Position numbers and translations under genes: made by a program. A DNA stretch of 42,295 bases from JBDTMT01 sp033764095. Lineage in GTDB: Bacteria > Desulfobacterota > Binatia > HRBIN30 > CADEER01. The stretch covers positions 1 to 42,295 of the forward strand of contig JANRJF010000264.1 of the NCBI GenBank assembly GCA_033764095.1. The letters run 5' to 3'. A model generated the notes under the pieces. That model worked only from the letters and a program-made list of their open reading frames with translations. It was not told the origin of the DNA and searched no databases. Of the stretch, positions 8,001-14,218 are shown one piece after another; within the stretch, counting starts at the first letter, position 1, and each line of letters begins with the position of its first letter.

Positions 8001-8775
8001 CAACTCGACCGCGCCGACCGAGGACCCGTCGGCGAGCGGCAATGGCCGCTTCGCCTTCGTCGAGTCAGAAGCCAACCCGGTGGGGACGAACGACGATCAC
8101 AACCGCGAGATCTTCCTCATCGACATGCGCGAGTCGAGCACCCGGCAGGTGACCCAGACCATCGGCGTCGAGAACCGTCGCCCCGCCACCACCGGCGGTG
8201 GGCGCCAGGTGTTGTTCGATTCCACTGCCGACTTCAGCGGCGGCAATGCCGACGGCAATCGCGAGATCTTCCTTGCCACGCTGCGTGGGGACGCCTGGTT
8301 GTTCACGCAGCTCACCGACACCAGTCCGCCCTACCAGAACTGGGCGGGAGGACTGGCGCGGCGCGGCAAGGTCGCCGTGTTCACCTCGGACGCGGATCTG
8401 ATCGGTCAGAATCCCGACCACAACCGCGAGATCTACGTCATCGACAAGGGCGTCACCGAGCAGGTCACGGTCACCACCAACGGTGCCGAGAACGTCAACC
8501 CGCAGGTCAACGCGTTCGGTCGCTTCATCGTTTTCGAGTCCACCGCCGAGCAGCTGGCGCCCGGCGACACGCCGGCGACCAATCGTCGCGTCTACCTGCG
8601 CGATCGACGCAAGGGCAGCTTCCTGCTGCTGTCGCGGTCCAATTTCGGCGACAACTTCGTGCCTCGCATCAGCAAGGGCCGCTTTGTCGTCTGGGAATCG
8701 ACCGCCAACCTCACCGGCGAGAACTCGCTCGGCGAAAGCGTCGTCTACCTCTTCGATCGTCGCCGCGACGACTGA
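5050..8775 (+). CDS. Secreted mosaic protein: VWA, Thr/Pro linker, Cys-rich repeat, beta-helix, PD40 propeller
   Basis: About 1,241 residues from the ATG at 5050. That start gives a normal signal peptide (about 18-residue n-region, then Ala/Ile/Val-rich core, cleavage near SVAAA). The earlier ATG at 4924 is in frame and has a GGGGGAG ribosome site but would leave a 60-residue n-region. The mature protein has a von Willebrand A domain with a MIDAS-type Asp83-x-Ser85-x-Ser87, then a Thr/Pro-rich linker (about 379-446). Next comes one myxobacterial-type Cys-rich repeat (CGDGVVEG, CDDNN, GDGCDADC). A right-handed beta-helix-like region (about 490-790) and PD40/TolB-like blades with repeated Asp-x-x-x-Arg-Glu-Ile-(Phe/Tyr) strands (about 815-1240) complete it. 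It is probably exported to the surface or medium; ligand unknown. No C-terminal anchor or sorting signal is visible. Confidence 0.85.
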   Translation: MDGCEVAASSRQHVWIARAAAALIVIGAAMGASSVAAAPPALSASASAAPAATCERAQVSLQVTGIGEPVVSRLPLDVMIVFDRSASMDDAGGSPAQPITDARNGAKTLVNSLNAATDRAGLTSFSSSANVDRPLTSTLANVNSSIDGLSVTGNTNIAEGVLDGQGEIAANGRAAPTVRVMVVMSDGVANRRTTGTSCSSTPTAHTACTLDAINKAAAAKAAGTYVFTIGLNLNNLAPATAAIARDTLQQMASSSGAYFESPSSAQLQGIFSQIANIITTLAGSNIVVTHVLPSGASYVSGSALPAPTSVSGQTLTWNLGLLNIGSSAGITFEALINPPTANQPVNVVPTSRVDYSNYQSSPASVAFPLASVSVNPCATLTPTVTPTFTLTRTFTATPTDTIPPTDTATPTETEVPTDTPTESPTPTETLTPSATPTLTPSLTPTPVAVCGDGVVEGAEACDDNNLFDGDGCDADCAVSTACTYTHAGAASQRYVGGCGTPSYADVASAMAAASDGDVINLCAGTYSSPIAVTREVTVRAASAGAVVHVAAGPAIDIQRSGVRIEGLTIRADSGAAVSANALCPLGETSCAGPGYGSNVSVVDNIISDSEVGVTWQRRIDCGLIRGNTMTDLDAAIVLDQQDGAPAILTRVESNTISGGGSSGRSVRVAGFGPLVARNTIAESAASGVEVGAVPSGVRVVLAENDIRDNLEGVTIRAGGGSTRVVQNNITFARDGARHVGLGNEAPEARVDATLNWWNSSSGPHHPSDHSVSLLYAMEIQERGGLGTDFIEFLCAPAPAGFPSVLGVCAETEIQDVDFVAFGREPDVSPNGRFVAFVSDRDANGNIDLGTIGNPDLGDEVFVLNRKPSKKAQSFCLGGVNPGAPCNKPQQCLGLDQDPLVLDGTCALVTQTSYDETGTGHSATPRVTLNGNIVFATTADLKGSNDDGSLELFQWQRGEFRRQPAPINPNAATKALSGIDMPSQANSTAPTEDPSASGNGRFAFVESEANPVGTNDDHNREIFLIDMRESSTRQVTQTIGVENRRPATTGGGRQVLFDSTADFSGGNADGNREIFLATLRGDAWLFTQLTDTSPPYQNWAGGLARRGKVAVFTSDADLIGQNPDHNREIYVIDKGVTEQVTVTTNGAENVNPQVNAFGRFIVFESTAEQLAPGDTPATNRRVYLRDRRKGSFLLLSRSNFGDNFVPRISKGRFVVWESTANLTGENSLGESVVYLFDRRRDD
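6184..6387 (+). repeat. Thr/Pro-rich coding repeat, short array
   Basis: About 68 codons dominated by Thr and Pro, with ACG/ACC and CCG codons recurring as a loose TPT or TPTxT pattern. It links the VWA part to the Cys-rich repeat and probably forms an extended, disordered spacer that could be O-glycosylated. It is a shorter version of the array in the neighbouring gene at 10285-11517. Confidence 0.8.
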
Positions 8776-8791
8776 GGAGGAACCGGGTCAC

Positions 8792-8823
8792 GGACGGCGA
8801 GGGCGCAGCGCGCCCCGCCGTCC
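8792..8823. terminator. Long hairpin between convergent genes (first of two)
   Basis: GGACGGCG and GGGCGC pair with GCGCCC and CGCCGTCC around an AGC loop, interrupted only by a one-base A bulge at 8800: fourteen base pairs, nearly all G-C. It lies just after the mosaic gene stop (8775) and before the stop of the leftward XRE gene (8853), so it probably ends transcription or stabilises RNA ends in both directions. There is no T-run. Confidence 0.6.
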
Positions 8824-8830
8824 GGCCGTC

Positions 8831-8851
8831 CACGCCGCCAAGGGCGGCGTG
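8831..8851. terminator. Perfect hairpin between convergent genes (second of two)
   Basis: CACGCCGCC and GGCGGCGTG form a perfect nine-base-pair stem with an AAG loop, seven bases after the first hairpin and one base before the stop codon of the leftward regulator gene. Together the two stems fill most of the 77 bp gap between the convergent genes. Confidence 0.55.
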
Positions 8852-8852
8852 C

Positions 8853-9110
8853 TCAGAAGGCCTTGCTGACGTGCCCGATCAGCGGCGACTGCGCCGCCTC
8901 GAGATCGATCGGGATCGCGGCCTGGGCCGCCAGCCCCTGCATCGCCTTGCGCGCCAGTCGGCTGGGCTCGATGTGGCCGTTCTCCCAACGGTTGACGGTC
9001 GACACCGTCACGCCGATCGCATGCGCGAACTCCTCCTGCGTCATGCTCAGCCGCTGACGCAGCTGGGAGATCAACGATCCGTTTCCGCTCATCCTGTCGG
9101 TGGTCATCAT
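8853..9110 (-). CDS. XRE-family helix-turn-helix regulator
   Basis: An 85-residue protein made almost wholly of one Cro/C1-type DNA-binding domain: LISQLRQRLSMTQEEFAHA, then GVTVSTVNRWENGHIEPS, where the second segment is the recognition helix. The ATG at 9108-9110 was chosen for the strong GGAGGAGGAAG site upstream; a second ATG follows at once and another lies six codons in. The reading frame extends further upstream but that part looks non-coding. It faces away from the dockerin-like surface gene across a 297 bp gap and converges on the VWA mosaic gene. Control of one or both surface genes, or of itself, is an inference from position. It is not accompanied by a toxin gene, which argues against a simple toxin-antitoxin pair. 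Confidence 0.8.
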   Translation of the reverse strand: MMTTDRMSGNGSLISQLRQRLSMTQEEFAHAIGVTVSTVNRWENGHIEPSRLARKAMQGLAAQAAIPIDLEAAQSPLIGHVSKAF

Positions 9111-9260
9111 GGGTGGCTTCCTCCTCCGAGTTGCGTCTGGGGTTGCAGCTGCCTTCAGCACGGCATGTGCCACCCACTCCGGCGACATTTCGTCAAAACA
9201 CTCCGCGCCACGCTGTGCGCTCTCGCAGTCGAGAAACCGACGATGCGTCGCCGAATCGAC

Positions 9261-9277
9261 GCTTTGCGCTGCAAAGC
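9261..9277. promoter_or_regulatory. Perfect inverted repeat, candidate operator
   Basis: GCTTTGC, a three-base centre GCT, then GCAAAGC: a perfect 7+3+7 dyad in the middle of the divergent gap. Size and symmetry fit an operator for a small dimeric HTH protein such as the adjacent XRE regulator. The link is inferred from position only. Confidence 0.4.
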
Positions 9278-9367
9278 GCACGGCGATTGCCGACGCGGGT
9301 TGCGGAAGGCCGCGACCGAATGCCACAGAACGCCGAAAAACCAATCATTTACAAGCCGTTCGTCATG

Positions 9368-9395
9368 TTGACGCATTGTCCGGGCGCGAGATAAC
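9368..9395 (+). promoter_or_regulatory. Sigma-70-like promoter for the dockerin-like gene
   Basis: TTGACG (9368-9373), a 16-base spacer, then GATAAC (9390-9395). The predicted start of transcription (about 9402) falls inside or just before the AGGAG at 9401-9405, only a few bases from the GTG at 9408. The leader would be extremely short, so either translation begins further downstream or the message is nearly leaderless. Confidence 0.45.
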
Positions 9396-9407
9396 ACCAA
9401 AGGAGTC

Positions 9408-12110
9408 GTGCGTTGGCGGACGGTGTGCGGAATACCCGCAAGGTGGGGGTGGGGAGCGCTGGTGCTGGCTCTCGGCGCGTGTCTGGCCCGCCCCGCGACG
9501 GCAGCACTGCCGTCGCTGCCCGGTGACGCCGACTGCGACGGTCTGGTCACCGACGCCGACTTCGATCAGCTGGTGCGCGAGCTCGCCGACGGCGACGGCG
9601 CCCTGGCGCGCGACGCGGATGGCGGCTCGGTGGTCAGCTGTCTGGGGGCCGATGCGAACGGCGACGGACAGATCAGCGCGGCCGATTTCTCGTCGCTGGC
9701 CCGTCGCCTGCGCGGCGGCGACGACGCGCCGGGGCCGGTGATCACCTATCTCGGCATCGCCTCGGCGGATGGCACCACCACCATGCCGGCGGGCGATGTG
9801 CCGGTGCCGCTCTACCAGGCGGTCGGCGGCCTGGGCTTCATATTGGTGATCGAAGCGACGACCGGCGTCTCGGGCCTACCGCCGGGGCAGGCCCTGTCGG
9901 CCAGCCGACCCGAGGTCCGGCCCGACATCCAGGTGGAGGTCACTCGGCCGCTCGGCAACGGCAACCTGGCGGTGTGTGGTGAAGGCGGCGTCCCAGCCGT
10001 CGCGCCGCCGACGTTCGACGAGCTGCCCGGCGTGACGGCGGCGCTCAATGACCTCGCCTGTCGCTTCGATGTCGCCTCGACGCCCAACAGCGCCTGCACC
10101 ATCGACCAATTCGGTGTGCACCGCTTCGCCGACAGCCGGACGCGCGTGCAGTTCTGCCTGCCGGTCTCGGCAATCGAGGCGTTCCCCAACGGTCTCTCGG
10201 TCATCACCGCGCGCGTGCTCGACACGGCCGGGACCGCCGGGCCGCTGCGCCAGATCCAACTGCGTATCGGCAGCGAGCCACTGGTGACCGTCACGCCGCG
10301 CCCGACCGCGACCGCGTCGCCGTCGCCGACGGCGACCATCACGGCGACGCCAGCTGCCTCCAGCACCGCCAGCGGCACGCTGCCGCCGAGCCCCACCGCG
10401 ACGCTGACGCCGGTCGCCAGTCTCACCGCGACGCGCACCACCGCCCCGACCGGCACGGCGCTGGCGACGCCGACCAACAGTGCCAGCCCAAGCCCAACCC
10501 GCACCGCGTCGCCCACCCCAACCGGCAGCGTCGGCCCGACCGACACGCGGACCCGCACCGCGACGCCGAGCCGCACGCCAACCAACAGCGCCACACCGAC
10601 GCGCACCCACACCGATACGCCGGGGCCCAGTCCGACGGCGACCGCCACCCGTCTCGTTTCATCGACCGCCACCCGCACCGCCTCGCCGACGCCGAGCACT
10701 CCGCCGACGCGCACCAACTCGGTGACGCCGAGCGTGACCCGTACCCCGCTCGCCACCGCGACCGCGACCGCTTCGCCGTCGCCGAGCCGCACGGTGACCG
10801 GCACGCGTGTGGCGACCGCGACGCGCACCGAGACCGAGACGCCGACCGAACCGCCGACCGTCACCGTCACGCGCACCCGGACCGCCTCGCCGACGCGTAC
10901 CGCCACGGCCACCAGCGAGTTCAGTCCGACCCGCACGCCGACCCGCACCATCACCGCCACCGCCTCGGCCACCGATACCCGCACCGCGACCCCGCTGGTG
11001 TCGTTCACCCCCAGCAACACCTCGACATCGACTCGGACCGCGACCCGCACGGCGACCCCGCCGGTGTCCTCGACGCCGAGTGCGACGGCGACCGCGACTC
11101 GCACGGCGACGCGTACCGTGACGCCGCCGCTGTCGTTCACGCCCAGCGCGACGCGCACCGCGACGCGCACCGTCAGCGCCACGCCGTCGATCAGCGCAAC
11201 CCCGTCGATCACCGCGACGCCGCGCGCCACGGCGACGCGCACGGTCACGGTGACCGGTACCGTGCCGTCGACCGCGACGTTCACCGCCACGCGTGCGTCG
11301 ACGGCCACCGCGACGCCGACCATCACGCGGACGCCGTCCCGCACCGGCACGGTGACACGCACCAGTACGCCGACCGGGACGCCGACCGCGACGCGCACGC
11401 CGACCATCACCCGCACCGCGTCGCGCACCGCGACCGAGACGCGCACCGCCACGGTGACGCGCACGCCGACCATCACTCGCACGCCGAGCAACACGCCGAC
11501 GCGCACGCCGACCGGCCGGCCGGGGCCCGACATCACCTACGTCGGCGTCGCCCGCGCCAGCGACGAGATCACCCAGCCAGTCGGAACCACGCCGCAGGGT
11601 TGGCCGATCTTCGAGCGGCCGTTCGGCTATTCCTTCAGTCTGGTGATCGAGGCGAAGCCGGGACCGAGCCGCAAGGCGGTCGCGACCAGCTCGTTCAACA
11701 GCGACGAGTTCGATCCGGCGACGCGTCCCGACCTGCAGATCATCGTCTCACGGCCGCTCGGCAATGGTAGCAGCGACGTCTGCGACAACATGCTGCCGCT
11801 GTTCGGCGGCGTTCCGGCGGCGACCAGCTTCGAGGAGACGCAGCCGATCACCAACGCCATCAACGACCTCGCCTGTCGGTTCGTGAACGGCTCCGGCGAA
11901 ACCAAGGGCCGGACGGCAGCCGAGGCCTGCACGATGTTCGAGGACGGCAATTTCGGCTTCGTCGGCACCGGCACCACGGTGCAATTCTGCGCCCTGGTCG
12001 CCGAGCCGTTCAGTTTCCCGGTCGGCGATACGGTCGTCACGGTGCGGGTGCGCGACATCACCGGCGCGCCGAGCCCGCAGCTGTCGTTCGTCGTGCGCGT
12101 ACTGCCGTGA
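9408..12110 (+). CDS. Secreted dockerin-like protein with duplicated unknown domain flanking a long Thr/Pro linker
   Basis: A 900-residue protein. The GTG at 9408 follows AGGAG by only two bases, so the start is uncertain (GTG at 9423 is an alternative). A signal peptide (about residues 1-33, ending near ATAA) is followed by a dockerin/EF-hand-like pair: calcium loops begin at Asp40 (DADCDGLVTDADF) and Asp82 (DANGDGQISAADF). Residues about 109-290 and 706-900 are two copies of one domain. Both open with GP(V/D)ITY(L/V)G, share a PD(I/L)Q then RPLGNG block, an NDLACRF block and a VQFC block. Between them lies a Thr/Pro-rich linker of about 410 residues. The conserved cysteines suggest disulfides. 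I do not recognise the duplicated domain. No anchor or sorting signal is visible at the C-terminus. Confidence 0.85.
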   Translation: MRWRTVCGIPARWGWGALVLALGACLARPATAALPSLPGDADCDGLVTDADFDQLVRELADGDGALARDADGGSVVSCLGADANGDGQISAADFSSLARRLRGGDDAPGPVITYLGIASADGTTTMPAGDVPVPLYQAVGGLGFILVIEATTGVSGLPPGQALSASRPEVRPDIQVEVTRPLGNGNLAVCGEGGVPAVAPPTFDELPGVTAALNDLACRFDVASTPNSACTIDQFGVHRFADSRTRVQFCLPVSAIEAFPNGLSVITARVLDTAGTAGPLRQIQLRIGSEPLVTVTPRPTATASPSPTATITATPAASSTASGTLPPSPTATLTPVASLTATRTTAPTGTALATPTNSASPSPTRTASPTPTGSVGPTDTRTRTATPSRTPTNSATPTRTHTDTPGPSPTATATRLVSSTATRTASPTPSTPPTRTNSVTPSVTRTPLATATATASPSPSRTVTGTRVATATRTETETPTEPPTVTVTRTRTASPTRTATATSEFSPTRTPTRTITATASATDTRTATPLVSFTPSNTSTSTRTATRTATPPVSSTPSATATATRTATRTVTPPLSFTPSATRTATRTVSATPSISATPSITATPRATATRTVTVTGTVPSTATFTATRASTATATPTITRTPSRTGTVTRTSTPTGTPTATRTPTITRTASRTATETRTATVTRTPTITRTPSNTPTRTPTGRPGPDITYVGVARASDEITQPVGTTPQGWPIFERPFGYSFSLVIEAKPGPSRKAVATSSFNSDEFDPATRPDLQIIVSRPLGNGSSDVCDNMLPLFGGVPAATSFEETQPITNAINDLACRFVNGSGETKGRTAAEACTMFEDGNFGFVGTGTTVQFCALVAEPFSFPVGDTVVTVRVRDITGAPSPQLSFVVRVLP
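10285..11517 (+). repeat. Long Thr/Pro-rich coding repeat
   Basis: About 410 codons dominated by Thr, Pro, Ala, Ser and Arg in degenerate units such as TRTATPT and SPTRT. ACG, ACC, GCG and CCG codons recur with a period of six to twelve bases but with enough drift that exact tandem copies are short. It separates the two homologous domains of the encoded protein and is a likely site of length variation and assembly error. Confidence 0.85.
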
Positions 12111-12113
12111 CGC

Positions 12114-13415
12114 TCAGCGCCGCGTGATCAGCGCCTGGAAGATTGCGCCGCGCCGCCGCAGGAATTCGCGCGCCGAACGGCGCGCGTAGGTCTGCACCGA
12201 GACGCGGGCCGGATGGCCGGCGTGCGACCAACCGACCGCGCCGCGCCGCCAATCGCGTTCCGGCCCGACGCCGGCGAAGGCGAGCATCCACACCAGCGCG
12301 CGCTGCTGGACGATCCGCGTCACCGCCGCGTCGTCGAGACGCACGCCAGCCCGTGCCGCCAACAGCGCCTGCGGCCCGTATGCGGCGATCGTCCAGCCGG
12401 CGTCGCGCGCCGCATCGGCGGCGAGCGTAAAGTCGACCATGAAGGTGATGTCGTCCTCACCCGGTGCGTCGAACAGGCTGCGTCCACTGCGCGGCGGCCC
12501 GGCGAACGCCTTGCGTCGCTCCGGGGCACGCAGGTGGAACGCGCGCGTCGCTCCGTAGTCCACCCAGATCGCCTCGCCATGCGCGTAGCACCGCGCCGCG
12601 CTGGCCATCAGCGTCGGCATGCGTGGCGCGACGAACAGCGGCGGACCACCGCGTCGGCGCAGCCAGTCCGGGTAGTAGCGCCGCACGAAGGCGGCCAGGC
12701 CGGGCAGGCGCTCGAGTGGCACCTGGGTCTCGCGGAAGCGCACGCGCCGCCGCGTCGTCGGGCTCGCCATCGCGGCGGCCAGCGCCGCGTCGCTCAACCC
12801 ACGCCCGCCGAGTCGCGCCTCGACATGCGCCACCGCCACGCCGCCGTCGGCCTCACGCACCAGCTTGTGGTGCGGCAGGCAGTCCAGCACCTCGTTGGCC
12901 ACGATCAACCCGGCCTCGCCAAAGGCGCGGCGCGGCGGGCGCTGCGCGAAGTCGGCGCGGGTCCACTGTACGCGTGCTGCCAGCGGACCGAGCTGCTGTC
13001 GTTGCCGCGCCACCAGGCCAGGGCTGCGCTCGACGATGCGGTAGCGGGTCGCATCGGCAAAGGCCCGCCAGGCCGGGCTCGAGGCAGCGCGCTGGTCGAT
13101 CGACAACAAGCTGTCGAGGCAGAGTTGGCCGTTGCCGGCCCCGAGCTCGCAGATCTCGAAACGGGCAGGGGCGCCGAGGCGGCGCCAGAGCCGAAAGGCG
13201 CAGCCCGCCATCATGCGACCGAAGTAGGGGGACAGGGCGAGCGGATACGTGTCGTAGTGGCCGCCCTCGCCGAAGCGCACCCCGCCGGTGCTGTAGTACC
13301 CCCAGCGCGGATGAAAGAGGGCCGCGTCGACGAACGCGGCGTAGGAGCGAAGCGGCTGGGCGGCCGTGCCCCGACGGCGTGCCGGCGCGCCGCCGCGACG
13401 AAGGGCATGCGGCAT
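12114..13415 (-). CDS. SAM-dependent methyltransferase, MidA/NDUFAF7 family
   Basis: A 433-residue protein of the DUF185 family. The N-terminal block (FVDAALFHPRWGYYSTG, then FGEGGHYDTYP and LSPYFGRM) is the family signature. The SAM-binding motif FEICELGAGNGQL follows, then a VANEVLDCLPHH block corresponding to the conserved NE(L/V)LDxLP of the family. In mitochondria NDUFAF7 methylates an arginine of a complex I subunit; bacterial roles are largely unknown, so I give no substrate. The ATG at 13413-13415 has no clear ribosome site. Its stop lies three bases from that of the dockerin-like gene, so the two converge with essentially no terminator space. No NADH dehydrogenase genes are nearby. 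Confidence 0.85.
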   Translation of the reverse strand: MPHALRRGGAPARRRGTAAQPLRSYAAFVDAALFHPRWGYYSTGGVRFGEGGHYDTYPLALSPYFGRMMAGCAFRLWRRLGAPARFEICELGAGNGQLCLDSLLSIDQRAASSPAWRAFADATRYRIVERSPGLVARQRQQLGPLAARVQWTRADFAQRPPRRAFGEAGLIVANEVLDCLPHHKLVREADGGVAVAHVEARLGGRGLSDAALAAAMASPTTRRRVRFRETQVPLERLPGLAAFVRRYYPDWLRRRGGPPLFVAPRMPTLMASAARCYAHGEAIWVDYGATRAFHLRAPERRKAFAGPPRSGRSLFDAPGEDDITFMVDFTLAADAARDAGWTIAAYGPQALLAARAGVRLDDAAVTRIVQQRALVWMLAFAGVGPERDWRRGAVGWSHAGHPARVSVQTYARRSAREFLRRRGAIFQALITRR

Positions 13416-13471
13416 GACGAACGTCGCCGTCTAGCATGTCGTCGGCAACCCGGCGACCCATCGGGTGCACG

Positions 13472-13500
13472 TTGACTGGGCTTTGGCCATCGGGTATCGC
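13472..13500 (+). promoter_or_regulatory. Candidate promoter for the zinc-ribbon gene pair
   Basis: TTGACT (13472-13477), a 17-base spacer and TATCGC (13495-13500). The -10 is weak (three of six). A run of T at 13601-13606 lies closer to the gene. The predicted leader of about 128 bases carries a good AAGGAGGAAG ribosome site at its end. Confidence 0.35.
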
Positions 13501-13634
13501 TGGCGCGTCGGGCAGCTTCCCGGCCCGCCGCGCGCCTCCGGGATGCGCGGCCGTGTGGTGCGATACCCGCCCCCCCTGCGAAGCTGATCCGAGCCCGATA
13601 GTTTTTTCAGCAGCGCGCAAGGAGGAAGCGCCAA

Positions 13635-13811
13635 ATGGCCGAGAAGAAGGCAAAAACCGCACAGAAGAATCCCGGCAACGTCATGGTGAAGCATTCCTGC
13701 CCGAGCTGCGGGTCGGACAGCCGCGTCACCTACTTCACCGGCTATGGGCCGCAGAAGGGTTTCTTCTGGGTGTGCGACAAGGCCTGCGGCTACATGGCCC
13801 GCACCAAGTGA
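13635..13811 (+). CDS. Small zinc-ribbon-like protein, 58 aa
   Basis: A short gene with a strong AAGGAGGAAG ribosome site six bases before the ATG. The N-terminus is Lys-rich (MAEKKAKTAQK). A CPSCG knuckle (Cys22, Cys25) and a CDKACGY knuckle (Cys47, Cys51) are separated by 21 residues, including the aromatic stretch YFTGYGPQKGFFWV. This pattern fits a single zinc ribbon. The basic tail and size suggest RNA, DNA or ribosome contact, which is inference. It lies 28 bp before a second Cys-rich small gene on the same strand and the two are probably co-transcribed. I do not recognise the family. Confidence 0.7.
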   Translation: MAEKKAKTAQKNPGNVMVKHSCPSCGSDSRVTYFTGYGPQKGFFWVCDKACGYMARTK

Positions 13812-13839
13812 CGGGCCGGCCGAGACAGGAGTGAGCGCG

Positions 13840-14211
13840 ATGGCGCGCACCGCGAACAAGAAGGGTGGCAAAGGGGCGTCGGGCAAGAAGAGCTACAGCG
13901 TCCTCGAGGCCAACGACAGCGCTGACGGCCAGGAGGACAGCGACCTCCCCAAAGACGAGGCGGGCCGGCGCAAGATCAAGCGTCAGTACGAGAACCTGCT
14001 CGGGATCCGGATCGACAAGTTGAAGGGGCGCATCCTCAACCGGGAGCGCATCAACAAGACGATCGAAGGCGTCTACTTCATCTGCGCCGAGTGCAAGAAG
14101 GTCTGCCACAACATGGACGACGGCCTGGTGGAAGACCCGAACAACGCCTACAACCTCTGCGGCACCTGCGCGAAGACCAAGGGCAAGAGCGGCAAGTCCG
14201 CCGTCGCCTGA
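13840..14211 (+). CDS. Small putative zinc-binding protein, 123 aa
   Basis: The ATG at 13840 has an AGGAG ribosome site and follows the 58-residue zinc-ribbon gene by 28 bp. The first third is Lys/Ser/Asp-rich and probably disordered. A basic, possibly helical segment follows (RRKIKRQYENLLGIRIDKLKG). The C-terminal part holds Cys82, Cys85 and Cys89 (CAECKKVC) and Cys107-x-x-Cys110 (CGTC), a likely zinc site. Pairing with another small Cys-rich protein suggests the two act together. It ends seven bases before the stop of the convergent pseudouridine synthase gene. No family is recognised. Confidence 0.7.
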   Translation: MARTANKKGGKGASGKKSYSVLEANDSADGQEDSDLPKDEAGRRKIKRQYENLLGIRIDKLKGRILNRERINKTIEGVYFICAECKKVCHNMDDGLVEDPNNAYNLCGTCAKTKGKSGKSAVA

Positions 14212-14218
14212 TTTGCTC

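Larger units (their letters stand above)
9111..9407. other. Divergent regulatory gap between XRE gene and dockerin-like gene
   Basis: Non-coding as far as I can see. It is less G+C-rich than its neighbours, notably near 9185-9200 and 9330-9370. It holds the inverted repeat at 9261-9277 and a rightward promoter at 9368-9395. A possible leftward -35 (TTGACG, complement of 9190-9195) has no good -10 partner. Confidence 0.5.

Noticed and set aside
8853..9110. Toxin-antitoxin module around the XRE gene
   Set aside because: No small toxin-like frame with a ribosome site adjoins it. The neighbours are large surface genes.
10285..11517. CRISPR-like or tandem-repeat array
   Set aside because: The repeats are degenerate, in frame with a gene and vary in spacing with no unique spacers. 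They encode a Thr/Pro linker.
9812..11536. A 574-codon open frame on the minus strand across the Thr/Pro array
   Set aside because: It is antisense to the Thr/Pro-rich repeat and encodes only a monotonous Val/Arg/Gly string. It is open because the repeat has no A+T-rich codons, not because it is a gene.
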